Shown piece by piece: positions 1-7,807 of a DNA stretch of 64,000 nucleotides. This DNA is from Kordia aestuariivivens (GTDB lineage: Bacteria > Bacteroidota > Bacteroidia > Flavobacteriales > Flavobacteriaceae), in NCBI RefSeq assembly GCF_014397005.1, contig NZ_JACGWS010000009.1, positions 1 through 64,000 on the forward strand, read 5' to 3'. A model generated the notes under the pieces. The model had not been told where the DNA came from, searched no databases, and was given only the letters and a program-made list of their open reading frames with translations. Within the stretch, counting starts at the first letter, position 1. Every line of letters begins with the position of its first letter. A program made the translations under genes and the position numbers.

Positions 1-1
1 A

Positions 2-127
2 GATCCAAAATTAAAACGACTCTTAATCAAGGATTCATCAAAAGAACATTGGAGACTTTGGGTTCTTAAAAAATATATTCTACCCTATCTATATTGGAAT
101 AAAATGCTAAAAGGGAAAGAAGTCTAA
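2..127 (+). CDS. C-terminal end of an unknown protein (cut by window edge)
   Basis: An open frame enters from the left edge and stops with TAA at 125-127, giving 41 residues rich in Lys, Leu, Trp and Tyr (SSKEHWRLWVLKKYILPYL in the middle). The Trp/Leu-rich helix loosely resembles the end of DUF5071-type helical repeat proteins, but this is a weak impression. The start is outside the window. Opposite-strand frames over 107-304 show no protein-like features. Confidence 0.4.
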   Translation, partial: DPKLKRLLIKDSSKEHWRLWVLKKYILPYLYWNKMLKGKEV

Positions 128-365
128 TACAAATGTCAATCTGTTTTCCTCAATACAATAGATAGTGATTTCTTGACCTAAAAGTAAGCGAATAATATTG
201 ACCACATAAAAGAGTATTTCAATGGTGCTAGCACCAAAAATAGTTGGTATTTTTGTTAAAAATATTTCTGAAATCCGCTTGGTGCGCATTGAATCTGCAT
301 GCAATAATACAGTTTTTGCTACTTATCCTTTTTTTGCTTCTATATGTATACTCATAATCTACATT

Positions 366-662
366 TTAATTTGATTTTATAATTTTTATAATATCATCTT
401 TTTGAAGCACTCCAGATTGTCGCCACACTTGTTTGCTATTTTTAAACAATAGCATAGTTGGAACACCACGTACTTGGTATTTTACAGCTAGCGGTTGATT
501 TTTATCTACATCTATTTTTATGACCTTAACGGTGTCTCCTAATTCTTGTTTTACTTGTTTTAAAATTGGAGACAATATTTTACATGGACCACACCAATCG
601 GCAAAAAAATCTACTAATACTGGTGTATCTGAATTAATGATTTTATTAAAACTACTCTTCAT
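366..662 (-). CDS. Thioredoxin
   Basis: A 98-residue single-domain thioredoxin, a cytoplasmic protein-disulfide reductase. The redox motif WCGPC is at residues 23-27, preceded by VDFFAD. The cis-proline lies in RGVPT (Pro68), followed by the MLLF strand. Length is slightly short for the family (usually 100-110), and there is no signal peptide, so it acts in the cytoplasm. It stands alone: the gene to its left points the other way and more than 1 kb of non-coding DNA lies on its right. It would be reduced by a thioredoxin reductase that is not in this window. Confidence 0.93.
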   Translation of the reverse strand: MKSSFNKIINSDTPVLVDFFADWCGPCKILSPILKQVKQELGDTVKVIKIDVDKNQPLAVKYQVRGVPTMLLFKNSKQVWRQSGVLQKDDIIKIIKSN

Positions 663-940
663 TACTTCTATTTTTTATTGCTTTTTCTAATCTTAAGCTC
701 ACATTGTTTATTATTATCATTACTAAATAACTTATTAAAATTTTAATAAAATACTATTAGCCCTTCTTAAATGGATTTATAGTATAATTAACTAATACAA
801 ACTTAAAGAGTTATTAACTTTATATATATGATATAGATCATTTTATAATGAAAGCTAACCCTTTATAATAAAAATACTAGATAACAAAAAATCATACGCC
901 GTTAAAGGATTGTACTGCTAAATTTTTAATTAGTAAACTT

Positions 941-1222
941 CTACAATTTGTGTTCAACTTTTCGAACATATAGTTCTTTTAAGGTATTTATTGCTTCTTG
1001 TATAAATACATCAGTTAATACATCAATTTTTTTTAATTCTTCAACGGAAATCCTTTTAATATATGTTGTGTTTTACAACCTTCATTTAAAGGAACTATTG
1101 TGTTGCAACTCACTACTAATAAATAGCCGCAAGCTATTCTTCCCTTTTTGATAACTGTAAGATTGTTTGAAACGAAATCTTTAATAATACAAAGAATAGT
1201 TTTTTTAACATTGATCCATTAA
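941..1222 (-). pseudogene. Frameshifted remnant of an unknown coding sequence
   Basis: On the minus strand two adjacent frames read like protein and join near 1045-1060. The upstream part contains DFVSNNLTVIKKGRIACGY. The downstream part contains RISVEELKKIDVLTDVF and ends at TAG 941-943. A single-base shift joins them into one continuous segment of about 90 residues. No ATG is seen upstream, where a stop cuts the frame near 1222. I do not recognise the family. It could be chance in AT-rich DNA, but the Glu/Lys/Val-rich helical tail favours a decayed gene. Confidence 0.35.
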
Positions 1223-1597
1223 CTGATAGTTAAAACCTTATAACCAAAAACTAAGGGAAGTCCTTATATTTTAATTCAATAAGATATTCATCTTATTATT
1301 TCTAATCTTTTACTTGATTTTGTATCAAATATGAATAGAATTTTAATAATGCTTTACAGTTTATGAATGTTCATGATGATTCGTTAAGCTTCGTTTAAAA
1401 CAATTTGTATTTATTGCATTATTTTTTAACCTACACAGGTTTTTTACTCTTCATGAGTAAAAATTAAAGATTTATGTATATTTTTGAAATCTTTAATTAA
1501 ATAAGAGAATACACAAACGAATACGATTAGGTCGCTCTTTAGTTTTTTTAAATATATAAATATTTGATTTTAAGAATATTACATTTAAAAAATCTTT
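1223..1597. other. Intergenic DNA without genes
   Basis: Very AT-rich. It holds two small hairpins: TTTACTC..GAGTAAA near 1450 and AAAGATTT..AAATCTTT near 1466-1496. No coding frame is convincing on either strand. Confidence 0.5.
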
Positions 1598-1663
1598 AAG
1601 GAACAGCGGATAGCCTGACCGCCGTACACGGAACAGCGTGGAAGTGTAAAGGTGGGAACGCCC
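1598..1663 (+). ncRNA. Structured RNA candidate, copy A (Flavo-1-like?)
   Basis: A GC-rich island in AT-rich DNA with the pattern GCGGAtAGCCtGACC ... GGGAACGCCC. A second copy with the same ends lies at 42265-42349. In copy A the central hairpin is longer (TACAC..GTGTA inside GACC..GGT). In copy B it is GACCC-tta-GGGT, so the stem is kept while the sequence changes. The layout recalls the Flavo-1 RNA motif of Flavobacteria, but I cannot confirm that from memory. It could also be a small mobile palindromic element. Function unknown. Confidence 0.45.
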
Positions 1664-1778
1664 TAATAAAAAAATGTATTTTCTTAATGATACATAGTTT
1701 ATTTGGTATAACTATTCACAAGGAACTTAGGAACTGAAAACGAGTGGTTTTATACTTTCAAAATTTAGAAGTTTCCCC

Positions 1779-1786
1779 TATCTTTG
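1779..1786 (+). promoter_or_regulatory. -7 promoter box of ffh
   Basis: TATCTTTG matches the flavobacterial TANNTTTG -7 box and lies 27 nt before the ffh ATG. A TTG start at 1784 would fall inside this box, so the ATG at 1814 is the real start. Confidence 0.65.
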
Positions 1787-1813
1787 CTTCTTCTAAAAAA
1801 GAATACACATCGT

Positions 1814-3145
1814 ATGTTTAATAATTTAAGTGAAAAGCTAGATAAAGCGTTGCATGTACTGAAAGGTCATGGAAGTATAACGGAAGTAAATGTTGCCGAA
1901 ACATTAAAAGAAGTGCGTAGAGCATTGCTTGATGCCGATGTAAACTTTAAAATCGCAAAAGATTTTACTGCTAGAGTAAAGGAAAAAGCTTTAGGACAAA
2001 ACGTATTAACGACATTACAACCAGGACAATTGATGGTGAAACTCGTAAAAGACGAGTTAACCGAATTGATGGGTGGCGATGCAGCAGGAATTAACTTGTC
2101 GGGAAGTCCATCGATCATTTTGATGTCTGGTTTACAAGGTTCGGGTAAAACGACGTTTTCGGGGAAACTTGCCAATTATTTAAAAACTAAAAAAACAAAG
2201 AAACCTTTATTAGTTGCCTGTGATGTATACCGTCCGGCGGCGATTGATCAGTTACACATTGTAGGTGAGCAGATAAAAGTAGATGTATATTCAGATAAAG
2301 GAAATACAGATCCGGTTGCCATTGCACAAGCAGGTGTTGCCCATGCAAAAGAAAACGGACACAATGTAGTTATTATAGATACCGCAGGTCGTTTGGCAGT
2401 GGATGAAGTGATGATGACCGAAATTGCAAATATTCATAAAGCCATTGAACCACAAGAAACATTATTTGTGGTGGATTCCATGACAGGGCAAGATGCGGTA
2501 AATACAGCAAAAAGCTTTAACGATGTATTGAACTTTGATGGAGTTATCTTAACGAAATTAGATGGTGATACACGTGGTGGAGCAGCAATATCTATTAAAT
2601 CAGTCGTAAACAAACCAATCAAATTTATTGGTACAGGTGAAAAGATGGAAGCCATTGATGTTTTCTATCCTACACGTATGGCAGATCGTATTTTGGGAAT
2701 GGGAGATGTTGTCTCTTTAGTAGAAAGAGCCCAAGAGCAATTTGATGAAGAAGAAGCACGAAAGTTACAAAAGAAAATTGCGAAGAATCAGTTTGGTTTT
2801 GACGATTTCTTAAAGCAAATACAGCAAGTGAAGAAAATGGGGAACATGAAAGACTTAGTCGGCATGATTCCTGGCGCTTCCAAAGCAATGAAAGGTATGG
2901 AAATTGAAGATGATGCCTTTAAACATATTGAAGCGTTAATTCACTCTATGACTCCAGATGAACGTTCAAAGCCAACGCTTATCAATGCAAGTCGTAAAAA
3001 GCGTATTGCAAAAGGAGCAGGGCGTTCGGTACAAGAAATGAATCAATTACTAAAGCAGTTTGACCAAATGAGCAAAATGATGAAGATGATGCAAGGCGGC
3101 GGCGGAAGAAAGATGATGCAGATGATGAAAGGTATGGGCGGGTAA
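1814..3145 (+). CDS. ffh: Signal recognition particle GTPase Ffh (SRP54)
   Basis: Binds 4.5S RNA and signal sequences of nascent membrane proteins, and hands ribosomes to FtsY at the inner membrane. The 443-residue protein has the N-terminal helical bundle (1-90), the G domain with P-loop GLQGSGKT (106-113), DVYRPAA (near 137-143), DTAGR (189-193) and TKLDGDTRGG (about 247-256), and a methionine-rich M domain ending in MMKMMQ and KMMQMMKGMGG. Length is typical. The start is the ATG at 1814: an in-frame TTG 30 nt upstream is part of the promoter box. folD follows 119 bp downstream, separated by a 7-bp repeat array. Confidence 0.97.
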   Translation: MFNNLSEKLDKALHVLKGHGSITEVNVAETLKEVRRALLDADVNFKIAKDFTARVKEKALGQNVLTTLQPGQLMVKLVKDELTELMGGDAAGINLSGSPSIILMSGLQGSGKTTFSGKLANYLKTKKTKKPLLVACDVYRPAAIDQLHIVGEQIKVDVYSDKGNTDPVAIAQAGVAHAKENGHNVVIIDTAGRLAVDEVMMTEIANIHKAIEPQETLFVVDSMTGQDAVNTAKSFNDVLNFDGVILTKLDGDTRGGAAISIKSVVNKPIKFIGTGEKMEAIDVFYPTRMADRILGMGDVVSLVERAQEQFDEEEARKLQKKIAKNQFGFDDFLKQIQQVKKMGNMKDLVGMIPGASKAMKGMEIEDDAFKHIEALIHSMTPDERSKPTLINASRKKRIAKGAGRSVQEMNQLLKQFDQMSKMMKMMQGGGGRKMMQMMKGMGG

Positions 3146-3204
3146 TTTTTTAAATGCTAAATGCTAAATGTAAAATGCTAAATTTTAAATTTAAAAGTAT
3201 TTTC

Positions 3205-3242
3205 ACCTAATACCTAATACCTAATACCTAATACCTATTACC
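3205..3242. repeat. 7-bp tandem repeat (ACCTAAT)n
   Basis: About five head-to-tail copies of ACCTAAT between ffh and folD. Larger arrays of the same unit occur at 45364-45440 and 45838-45955. Confidence 0.85.
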
Positions 3243-3264
3243 ACACAACACAACACAACTATAC

Positions 3265-4152
3265 ATGATTTTATTAGACGGAAAAAAGGTATCCAATGAA
3301 ATAAAAGACGAAATAGCCGCTGAGGTTACTAAAATGAAAGAACGTGGCGAAAAAGTTCCCCATTTGGCAGCAGTTTTAGTAGGAGATGATGGCGCAAGTT
3401 TAACGTATGTAGGCAGTAAAGTGCGCTCGTGTGAGCGTGTCGGATTTGAATCTACAATGGTGCGTATGTCTAATACAACTTCGGAACTTGAACTATTAAA
3501 AAGGATTCACGAATTGAATGACGATGATGATATTGACGGATTCATCATTCAGTTGCCTTTACCACCACAAATCAATACGCAAAAAGTATTAATGGCGGTG
3601 CATCCTGATAAAGATGTAGACGGATTCCATCCTGAGAACTTCGGGAAAATGGCCTTAGACATGTCTACCTTTATTCCTGCAACACCTTTCGGGATTCTAG
3701 AATTATTAGAACGTTACGACGTTGAAACCAAAGGAAAACATACCGTAGTAATTGGAAGAAGTCACATTGTGGGAAGACCGATGAGTATTTTAATGGGAAG
3801 AAGAGGTTTTCCAGGAAACTCAACCGTTACCTTAACACACAGTCATACCAAAAACATTACACAAATTACTTGTCAGGCAGACATTATCATTACCGCTTTG
3901 GGGCAACCAAATTTCTTAAAAGCAGAAATGGTAAAAGATGATGCCGTTGTCATAGATGTAGGAATTACACGTGTTCCAGACGAAACAAGAAAACGCGGAT
4001 ATCGTATTACTGGTGATGTAGATTTTGAAAACGTAAGCAAAAAGACAAGTCATATTACACCTGTTCCAGGCGGTGTTGGACCTATGACCATTGCGATGTT
4101 ACTAAAAAACACCTTACTCGCTAGAGAACGTCACAGAATGAATTTAAAATAA
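3265..4152 (+). CDS. folD: Bifunctional methylenetetrahydrofolate dehydrogenase/cyclohydrolase FolD
   Basis: Interconverts 5,10-methylene-, methenyl- and 10-formyl-tetrahydrofolate in cytoplasmic one-carbon metabolism, using NADP or NAD. The 295-residue protein has the catalytic YVxxK motif (Tyr48, Lys52), DVDGFHPENFG, PATPFGILELLE, the nucleotide-binding segment VVIGRSHIVGRPM, and the signature PVPGGVGPMT near the C-terminus. Length fits the family. It starts at ATG 3265, about 120 bp after ffh, and may be cotranscribed with it. A strong terminator hairpin follows. Confidence 0.97.
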   Translation: MILLDGKKVSNEIKDEIAAEVTKMKERGEKVPHLAAVLVGDDGASLTYVGSKVRSCERVGFESTMVRMSNTTSELELLKRIHELNDDDDIDGFIIQLPLPPQINTQKVLMAVHPDKDVDGFHPENFGKMALDMSTFIPATPFGILELLERYDVETKGKHTVVIGRSHIVGRPMSILMGRRGFPGNSTVTLTHSHTKNITQITCQADIIITALGQPNFLKAEMVKDDAVVIDVGITRVPDETRKRGYRITGDVDFENVSKKTSHITPVPGGVGPMTIAMLLKNTLLARERHRMNLK

Positions 4153-4172
4153 TACACGTTATACCATATACT

Positions 4173-4204
4173 GAAAAGCAACTTTGAAAGAAGTTGCTTT
4201 TTTG
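4173..4204 (+). terminator. Rho-independent terminator after folD
   Basis: AAAAGCAACTT-tgaa-AGAAGTTGCTTTT hairpin followed by T residues, 20 bp after the folD stop. Confidence 0.85.
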
Positions 4205-4342
4205 TTTCTGCGTCACCTTGAACTTGATTCAAGGTCTCACCACGCAGCACAAAGTTTCCCGACTTTGTACTTATCAAACTTGATTTATACTTTCAGGTAA
4301 GAACTAAATCAAAATTAAATTATCTTTATATAAAATTATAAT

Positions 4343-4783
4343 ATGAAAGCTTCTGAACCACCAATCATCGTCTCACAAGTATTTGAAGCTTCTGCTGAAA
4401 CTGTATGGAATGCCATTACGGAAGTGGAACAAATGCAGCAATGGTTCTTTGATAACATTCCCGATTTCAAAGCTGAAGTAGGTTTTCAAACACAGTTTAA
4501 TGTAAAAGCACCTTCGCGCGACTTTCTACATATCTGGAAAGTTACCGAAGTTGTTCCGCAACAAAAGATCGTGACCAATTGGAAATATGAAAATTGCAAA
4601 GGGAATTCGTTTGTAACTTTTGAATTAAAGCCACACAAAGATGGAACACAGTTCACGGTAACGACAAAAGTAACAGAAGACTTCTCTGACGACATTCCTG
4701 AATTTGAACGTGAAAGTTGTATTGGCGGTTGGACTTATTTTATAAAAGAACGGTTATATCCTTATCTGCTTAAAACAATATAA
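4343..4783 (+). CDS. SRPBCC (AHSA1-like) domain protein
   Basis: A 146-residue protein that is one START-like/SRPBCC fold of the Aha1 C-terminal type. Typical features are the opening strand IIVSQVFEASAETVWNAIT, the Trp-Phe segment MQQWFFDNIP, and the C-terminal helix GGWTYFIKERLYPYLL. Such proteins bind small hydrophobic ligands. The exact ligand or partner cannot be read from the sequence, and the Aha1 name does not mean it stimulates Hsp90. Single gene with its own upstream region, cytoplasmic. Confidence 0.85.
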   Translation: MKASEPPIIVSQVFEASAETVWNAITEVEQMQQWFFDNIPDFKAEVGFQTQFNVKAPSRDFLHIWKVTEVVPQQKIVTNWKYENCKGNSFVTFELKPHKDGTQFTVTTKVTEDFSDDIPEFERESCIGGWTYFIKERLYPYLLKTI

Positions 4784-4975
4784 AAGGTTTTAATCTAATT
4801 CGGGAGTTTGCTTTTATGCAGAATAGAAATGTAAACACGTTAAGAATTTTTGAAGCCTTGGAAAAATCGAAGATTGGCTTCGCCGAATTTAAATTTGGCA
4901 AACAAATTTTTCATTTCATGAATTCCGATTTATGAAAATAATGTTGTATGAATAAAAGAACATAAAAAATAAAAG

Positions 4976-5362
4976 TTACGAATGCTTCTTAAAAGCAACA
5001 CCTTTCATTCGTTTCTTAAACTCTACACTAGGTCTAAACTTCACACTTACATCCTTTATAGATTGTGCATTCACAGCCTCAGGCGTATCTTTTCCTTCAC
5101 TACTAATATGGACACTAAACGTTCCAAAATCGCCTAAAGAAACAGTATTGCCATTGCACAAATACTCAGGTAACAAATGCACTAAACCTTGCAATACGGC
5201 AATTGTATCAATCTCACTTACGGTAGAAATAGCGGCGAGGCGTTCACTCAATTGTTTTAAGTCAATCTTATTTCGCGCTGTGGTTGATGCATAATATTTC
5301 TTGGTGCCACCACCAGCTACACCGGGCGTTCCACGTTCTGTGACTTTATATTTTATAGGCAT
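4976..5362 (-). CDS. HU-family DNA-binding protein (Bacteroidota histone-like type)
   Basis: A 128-residue nucleoid-type protein. It has the N-terminal extension MPIKYKV...GVAGGGTKKYYA common to the Bacteroidota HU-like subfamily, the dimerisation helices (about 30-70), and the beta-arm core GNTVSLGDFGTFSVHI followed by a basic tail SVKFRPSVEFKKRMKGVAF. It is longer than classic HU (about 90) because of the N-terminal extension. Expected to bind DNA without strict sequence specificity. It stands alone in its orientation, with a 450-bp AT-rich region upstream. Confidence 0.88.
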   Translation of the reverse strand: MPIKYKVTERGTPGVAGGGTKKYYASTTARNKIDLKQLSERLAAISTVSEIDTIAVLQGLVHLLPEYLCNGNTVSLGDFGTFSVHISSEGKDTPEAVNAQSIKDVSVKFRPSVEFKKRMKGVAFKKHS

Positions 5363-5667
5363 ATCTTGTTGTTTTAAAGTTTTACACTTGAGAAAACGAT
5401 CCTCTTATCAAGTGTATTTGTATTTATTAACTTGATCTTTTAAAAATTTACTACTTATAAAGATAAACTTTAATACCTATTAAAAAAAAGTTTAATATGT
5501 ATTAAAAATAATTTTTATATGTATTAAAAAAATTAAATACCTTGATCTTTTTATGAAAACATCAAGACAAAACATATAAAACTCCTTGATCATAGCATTC
5601 ATTCGTAAAGATAAAATGTATTGTTTGGCGGTATGGAAATGTTGGTTGCTAAAGATGATTTTATAAA
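5363..5667. other. AT-rich upstream region of the HU-like gene
   Basis: Contains three close copies of a TTTAATAnnTATTAAAAA motif (about 5470-5531) and three CTTGATCTTTT/CTTGATC words (5431, 5542, 5583). These could be binding sites for an autoregulator, but no coding frame is visible. Confidence 0.4.
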
Positions 5668-5669
5668 AC

Positions 5670-5798
5670 TTGTTGGTAGTTACTGCTATTACTAGAAATC
5701 TTATTGTATTTGTATAGTATTATCTTATATTTATAAAGGACAACAGAAACAAGAACTTCGTGTACAGAGTAAAACAAGAGTTCTATACATATTTCTTA
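5670..5798 (+). repeat. Duplicated leader, copy 1
   Basis: Shares with 6078-6200 the order TTGTTnGTnnTTnCTGCTAT, then a CATTGT-like block, CTTATATTTATA, and GTTCTATACATA. Each copy ends just before a gene start (5812 and 6213), so it may carry the promoter and a 5' leader. Confidence 0.55.
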
Positions 5799-5811
5799 CT
5801 AAACAAAACGT

Positions 5812-5991
5812 ATGATTCCTAAAACTAAAATACTTTCTGGACTTATTTTTATTAGTGTCGGACAATTGATAGCCTTACTCATTTGGTTGGTTTTTAATCA
5901 CAACTATTTTGTTATAGTATTGATAAGTTCAACAGTAGGTTTTATTGTAAGCTATAAAGAAAAGAAAACAACTAAAAAAAAGGTGACGTAA
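5812..5991 (+). CDS. Small membrane protein, 59 aa
   Basis: An ATG-initiated frame of 59 residues with two hydrophobic helices (about 7-25, containing LIFISVGQLIALLIWLV, and 29-46, containing YFVIVLISSTVGFIV). The tail is strongly basic and ends KEKKTTKKKVT. The topology suggests a hairpin inner-membrane peptide with a cytoplasmic Lys-rich tail. A strong terminator follows 30 bp later and the upstream leader is duplicated before the next gene, both arguing that it is expressed. Family unknown. The charged tail and size would fit a toxin, a regulator or a partner of the 454-aa protein, but none of this is shown. Confidence 0.6.
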   Translation: MIPKTKILSGLIFISVGQLIALLIWLVFNHNYFVIVLISSTVGFIVSYKEKKTTKKKVT

Positions 5992-6022
5992 AGTAACATA
6001 CAGAAAATACTATATAGTAACT

Positions 6023-6064
6023 AAAGGTAGAAAATGACATACGTGTCTTTTCTGCCTTTTTTGT
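6023..6064 (+). terminator. Terminator after the 59-aa membrane protein
   Basis: AAAGGTAGAAAAtGACA-tacg-TGTCTTTTCTGCCTTTT hairpin running into a T-tract. Confidence 0.8.
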
Positions 6065-6077
6065 TTTTGGGATGGTT

Positions 6078-6200
6078 TGTTAGTGATTTCTGCTATCATT
6101 ACGGGAAACCTCATTGTGTAGTTGTAATGTTTGTCTTATATTTATAGGGAATTATAGGGATTCTGAATAGAAGTTCTATACATACGTTAGCTTTCATCAA
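6078..6200 (+). repeat. Duplicated leader, copy 2
   Basis: Diverged copy of 5670-5798, ending 13 bp before the ATG of the 454-aa protein. Shared words are CTTATATTTATA and GTTCTATACATA. Confidence 0.55.
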
Positions 6201-6212
6201 AAAAACACAAAT

Positions 6213-7577
6213 ATGGATATTACATCAATGTTCAGAGGAAATCAAGAAATAATTGGTTCAAAGCGACAAATTCTTTCATCTCTTAAAGATTACTTTGATT
6301 TAGGATTAATATCTAAGTTAAATGGAGACTCGAAAAAGAAAACAGAAGACTTGGTTTTTGAGGAAGATGAATCCTTCTGGCATAATGCTTTAAATTCGAA
6401 TCTTTACCCTGGACAAATAATTAGATTAAACAATTTTAAAATATTAGAGTGGATACCATCGTCTCCAGGAAGATACCATACGATTGAGGCAAAAATAGAA
6501 AGAGAATCAGCATTAAGAAGATACTTTGAAAATGAAAAGAGAAAAGGAGTTGACCAAAGGAAAGGAAGATTCATAGAATTAAGACCGAGTGGTAAAAAGA
6601 GTATGGTAAAAGGTGGTTTGGGTTCATTAAGAGTTGGTCCAAAACAAGTAATGGGAAATCTAAAATATATCATGTGTGCTTCTTCATCTGGTGTAAGTCA
6701 TGAAGGTATTGTTGTTTTATTAGAAAAAGAATTTTATGAAAAATTAATCGAGGAAATCAAAGCTAAACGAAATCCAACAGTAAATCTTATTGGAAGAGTT
6801 ATGCTAATACCAAAAGAATTATCACTTATCAATTTTGAGTATCATAGAGAAGTGCCAAAATATTATGTAGATGTAGAAGAGTGTAATTTATTGCCCAATA
6901 AAAGTCCTAATCAAGGTCTTGTTAGTGTTGCCATTACTTATGCTCGTGAAGAAGAATTAAGTGAATATGGAGCCTTTTCGTATTCTTTCTGTCAATTTGC
7001 TGCATTAGGAACTGATTTATTAGGAATAGCAGATTGGTTAACAAACTACGCAGTCAAATATTCAAAATCTGAATCGCCTATAATTATTGGTGATTATGAC
7101 GAATATCATGACTATTTTGAAAAAGTTGAATTCCCCATAAGTGACATTGCGAACGGGAAAATATCAATAGATAATTTATATAAATTTAAAAAACTTTTTG
7201 ATTTTCAAATAAATGAAAAAACTATGGGAGATAAAAACATATTTAACAATACACAAATAGGTGCAGTTGGCTCAAATGCTACTTCGTCCAATAATTCCTT
7301 TCAACAAATCAACTACAATGTTCCTGAAGATTTAGACTATGACAAACTTCATAGTCAATTAAAACAATTAAGAGAAAATTTGGCTACACGAGCAAAGTCA
7401 CCAGAAGAATTTAAAGCAATTGGTGAAGTTGCAATAGCAGAATTGGCTTCTAAGGAAAAAGACGGAAACAAAGTTATTAAGTATTTGAAAGATGCTGGGA
7501 AATGGGTTTTCGATACAGCAAAAGATATTGGAGTTGATGTTGTAACAGAATTAATAAAGAAACAAATGGAATTGTAA
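6213..7577 (+). CDS. Orphan 454-aa protein with a modular helical C-terminus
   Basis: Function unknown. Residues 1-335 are a soluble, mixed alpha/beta region that I cannot place. Residues 338-367 are a Gly/Asn-rich linker (GDKNIFNNTQIGAVGSNAT) and 372-454 are predicted helices (LKQLRENLATRAKSPEEF, then GDGNKVIKYLKDAGKWVFD-like, then IGVDVVTELIKK). I recall this linker-plus-helix arrangement as a C-terminal module joined to many different N-terminal domains in bacteria, often accessory or conflict-related proteins. That is recollection, not a search. No signal peptide or membrane segment. It follows a duplicated leader and ends before a perfect inverted repeat. Confidence 0.75.
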   Translation: MDITSMFRGNQEIIGSKRQILSSLKDYFDLGLISKLNGDSKKKTEDLVFEEDESFWHNALNSNLYPGQIIRLNNFKILEWIPSSPGRYHTIEAKIERESALRRYFENEKRKGVDQRKGRFIELRPSGKKSMVKGGLGSLRVGPKQVMGNLKYIMCASSSGVSHEGIVVLLEKEFYEKLIEEIKAKRNPTVNLIGRVMLIPKELSLINFEYHREVPKYYVDVEECNLLPNKSPNQGLVSVAITYAREEELSEYGAFSYSFCQFAALGTDLLGIADWLTNYAVKYSKSESPIIIGDYDEYHDYFEKVEFPISDIANGKISIDNLYKFKKLFDFQINEKTMGDKNIFNNTQIGAVGSNATSSNNSFQQINYNVPEDLDYDKLHSQLKQLRENLATRAKSPEEFKAIGEVAIAELASKEKDGNKVIKYLKDAGKWVFDTAKDIGVDVVTELIKKQMEL

Positions 7578-7601
7578 AAAAAGAAGATGAGAAGCGATAG
7601 A

Positions 7602-7644
7602 GTGTAAACGCTTTAGCTGCGCATAGAATCTAAAGCGTTTACAC
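7602..7644. repeat. Perfect 15-bp inverted repeat
   Basis: GTGTAAACGCTTTAG and its exact reverse complement are separated by 13 nt, 24 bp after the 454-aa stop. No T-tract follows. It may be a hairpin protecting the mRNA end, a terminator variant or a protein-binding site. Confidence 0.7.
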
Positions 7645-7733
7645 GAACCATTATACTCCAATCAAAACAAAATCCTTCCAAAAAAATAATTCAATTCAAA
7701 TCTAATAATCACCATTTTTGAATAAAACACAAA

Positions 7734-7772
7734 AAAACCAAACAACAATTTCCACAACTGCTGTTCGGTTTT
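7734..7772 (-). terminator. Terminator of the outer-membrane barrel gene
   Basis: Read on the minus strand: ACCGAACAGCA..TTGTTTGGTTTTTTT, an imperfect hairpin with a T-run, 36 bp after the barrel gene. Confidence 0.65.
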
Positions 7773-7807
7773 CAACTCATAATAACTTACTAACTAAGTA
7801 ACTTTTT

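Noticed and set aside
107-304. Minus-strand ORF of 65 residues near the left edge
   Set aside because: It overlaps a more protein-like frame on the plus strand and has no recognisable family.
1784-1813. N-terminal extension of Ffh from TTG 1784
   Set aside because: The TTG lies inside the TATCTTTG promoter box, and the ATG at 1814 fits the family start.
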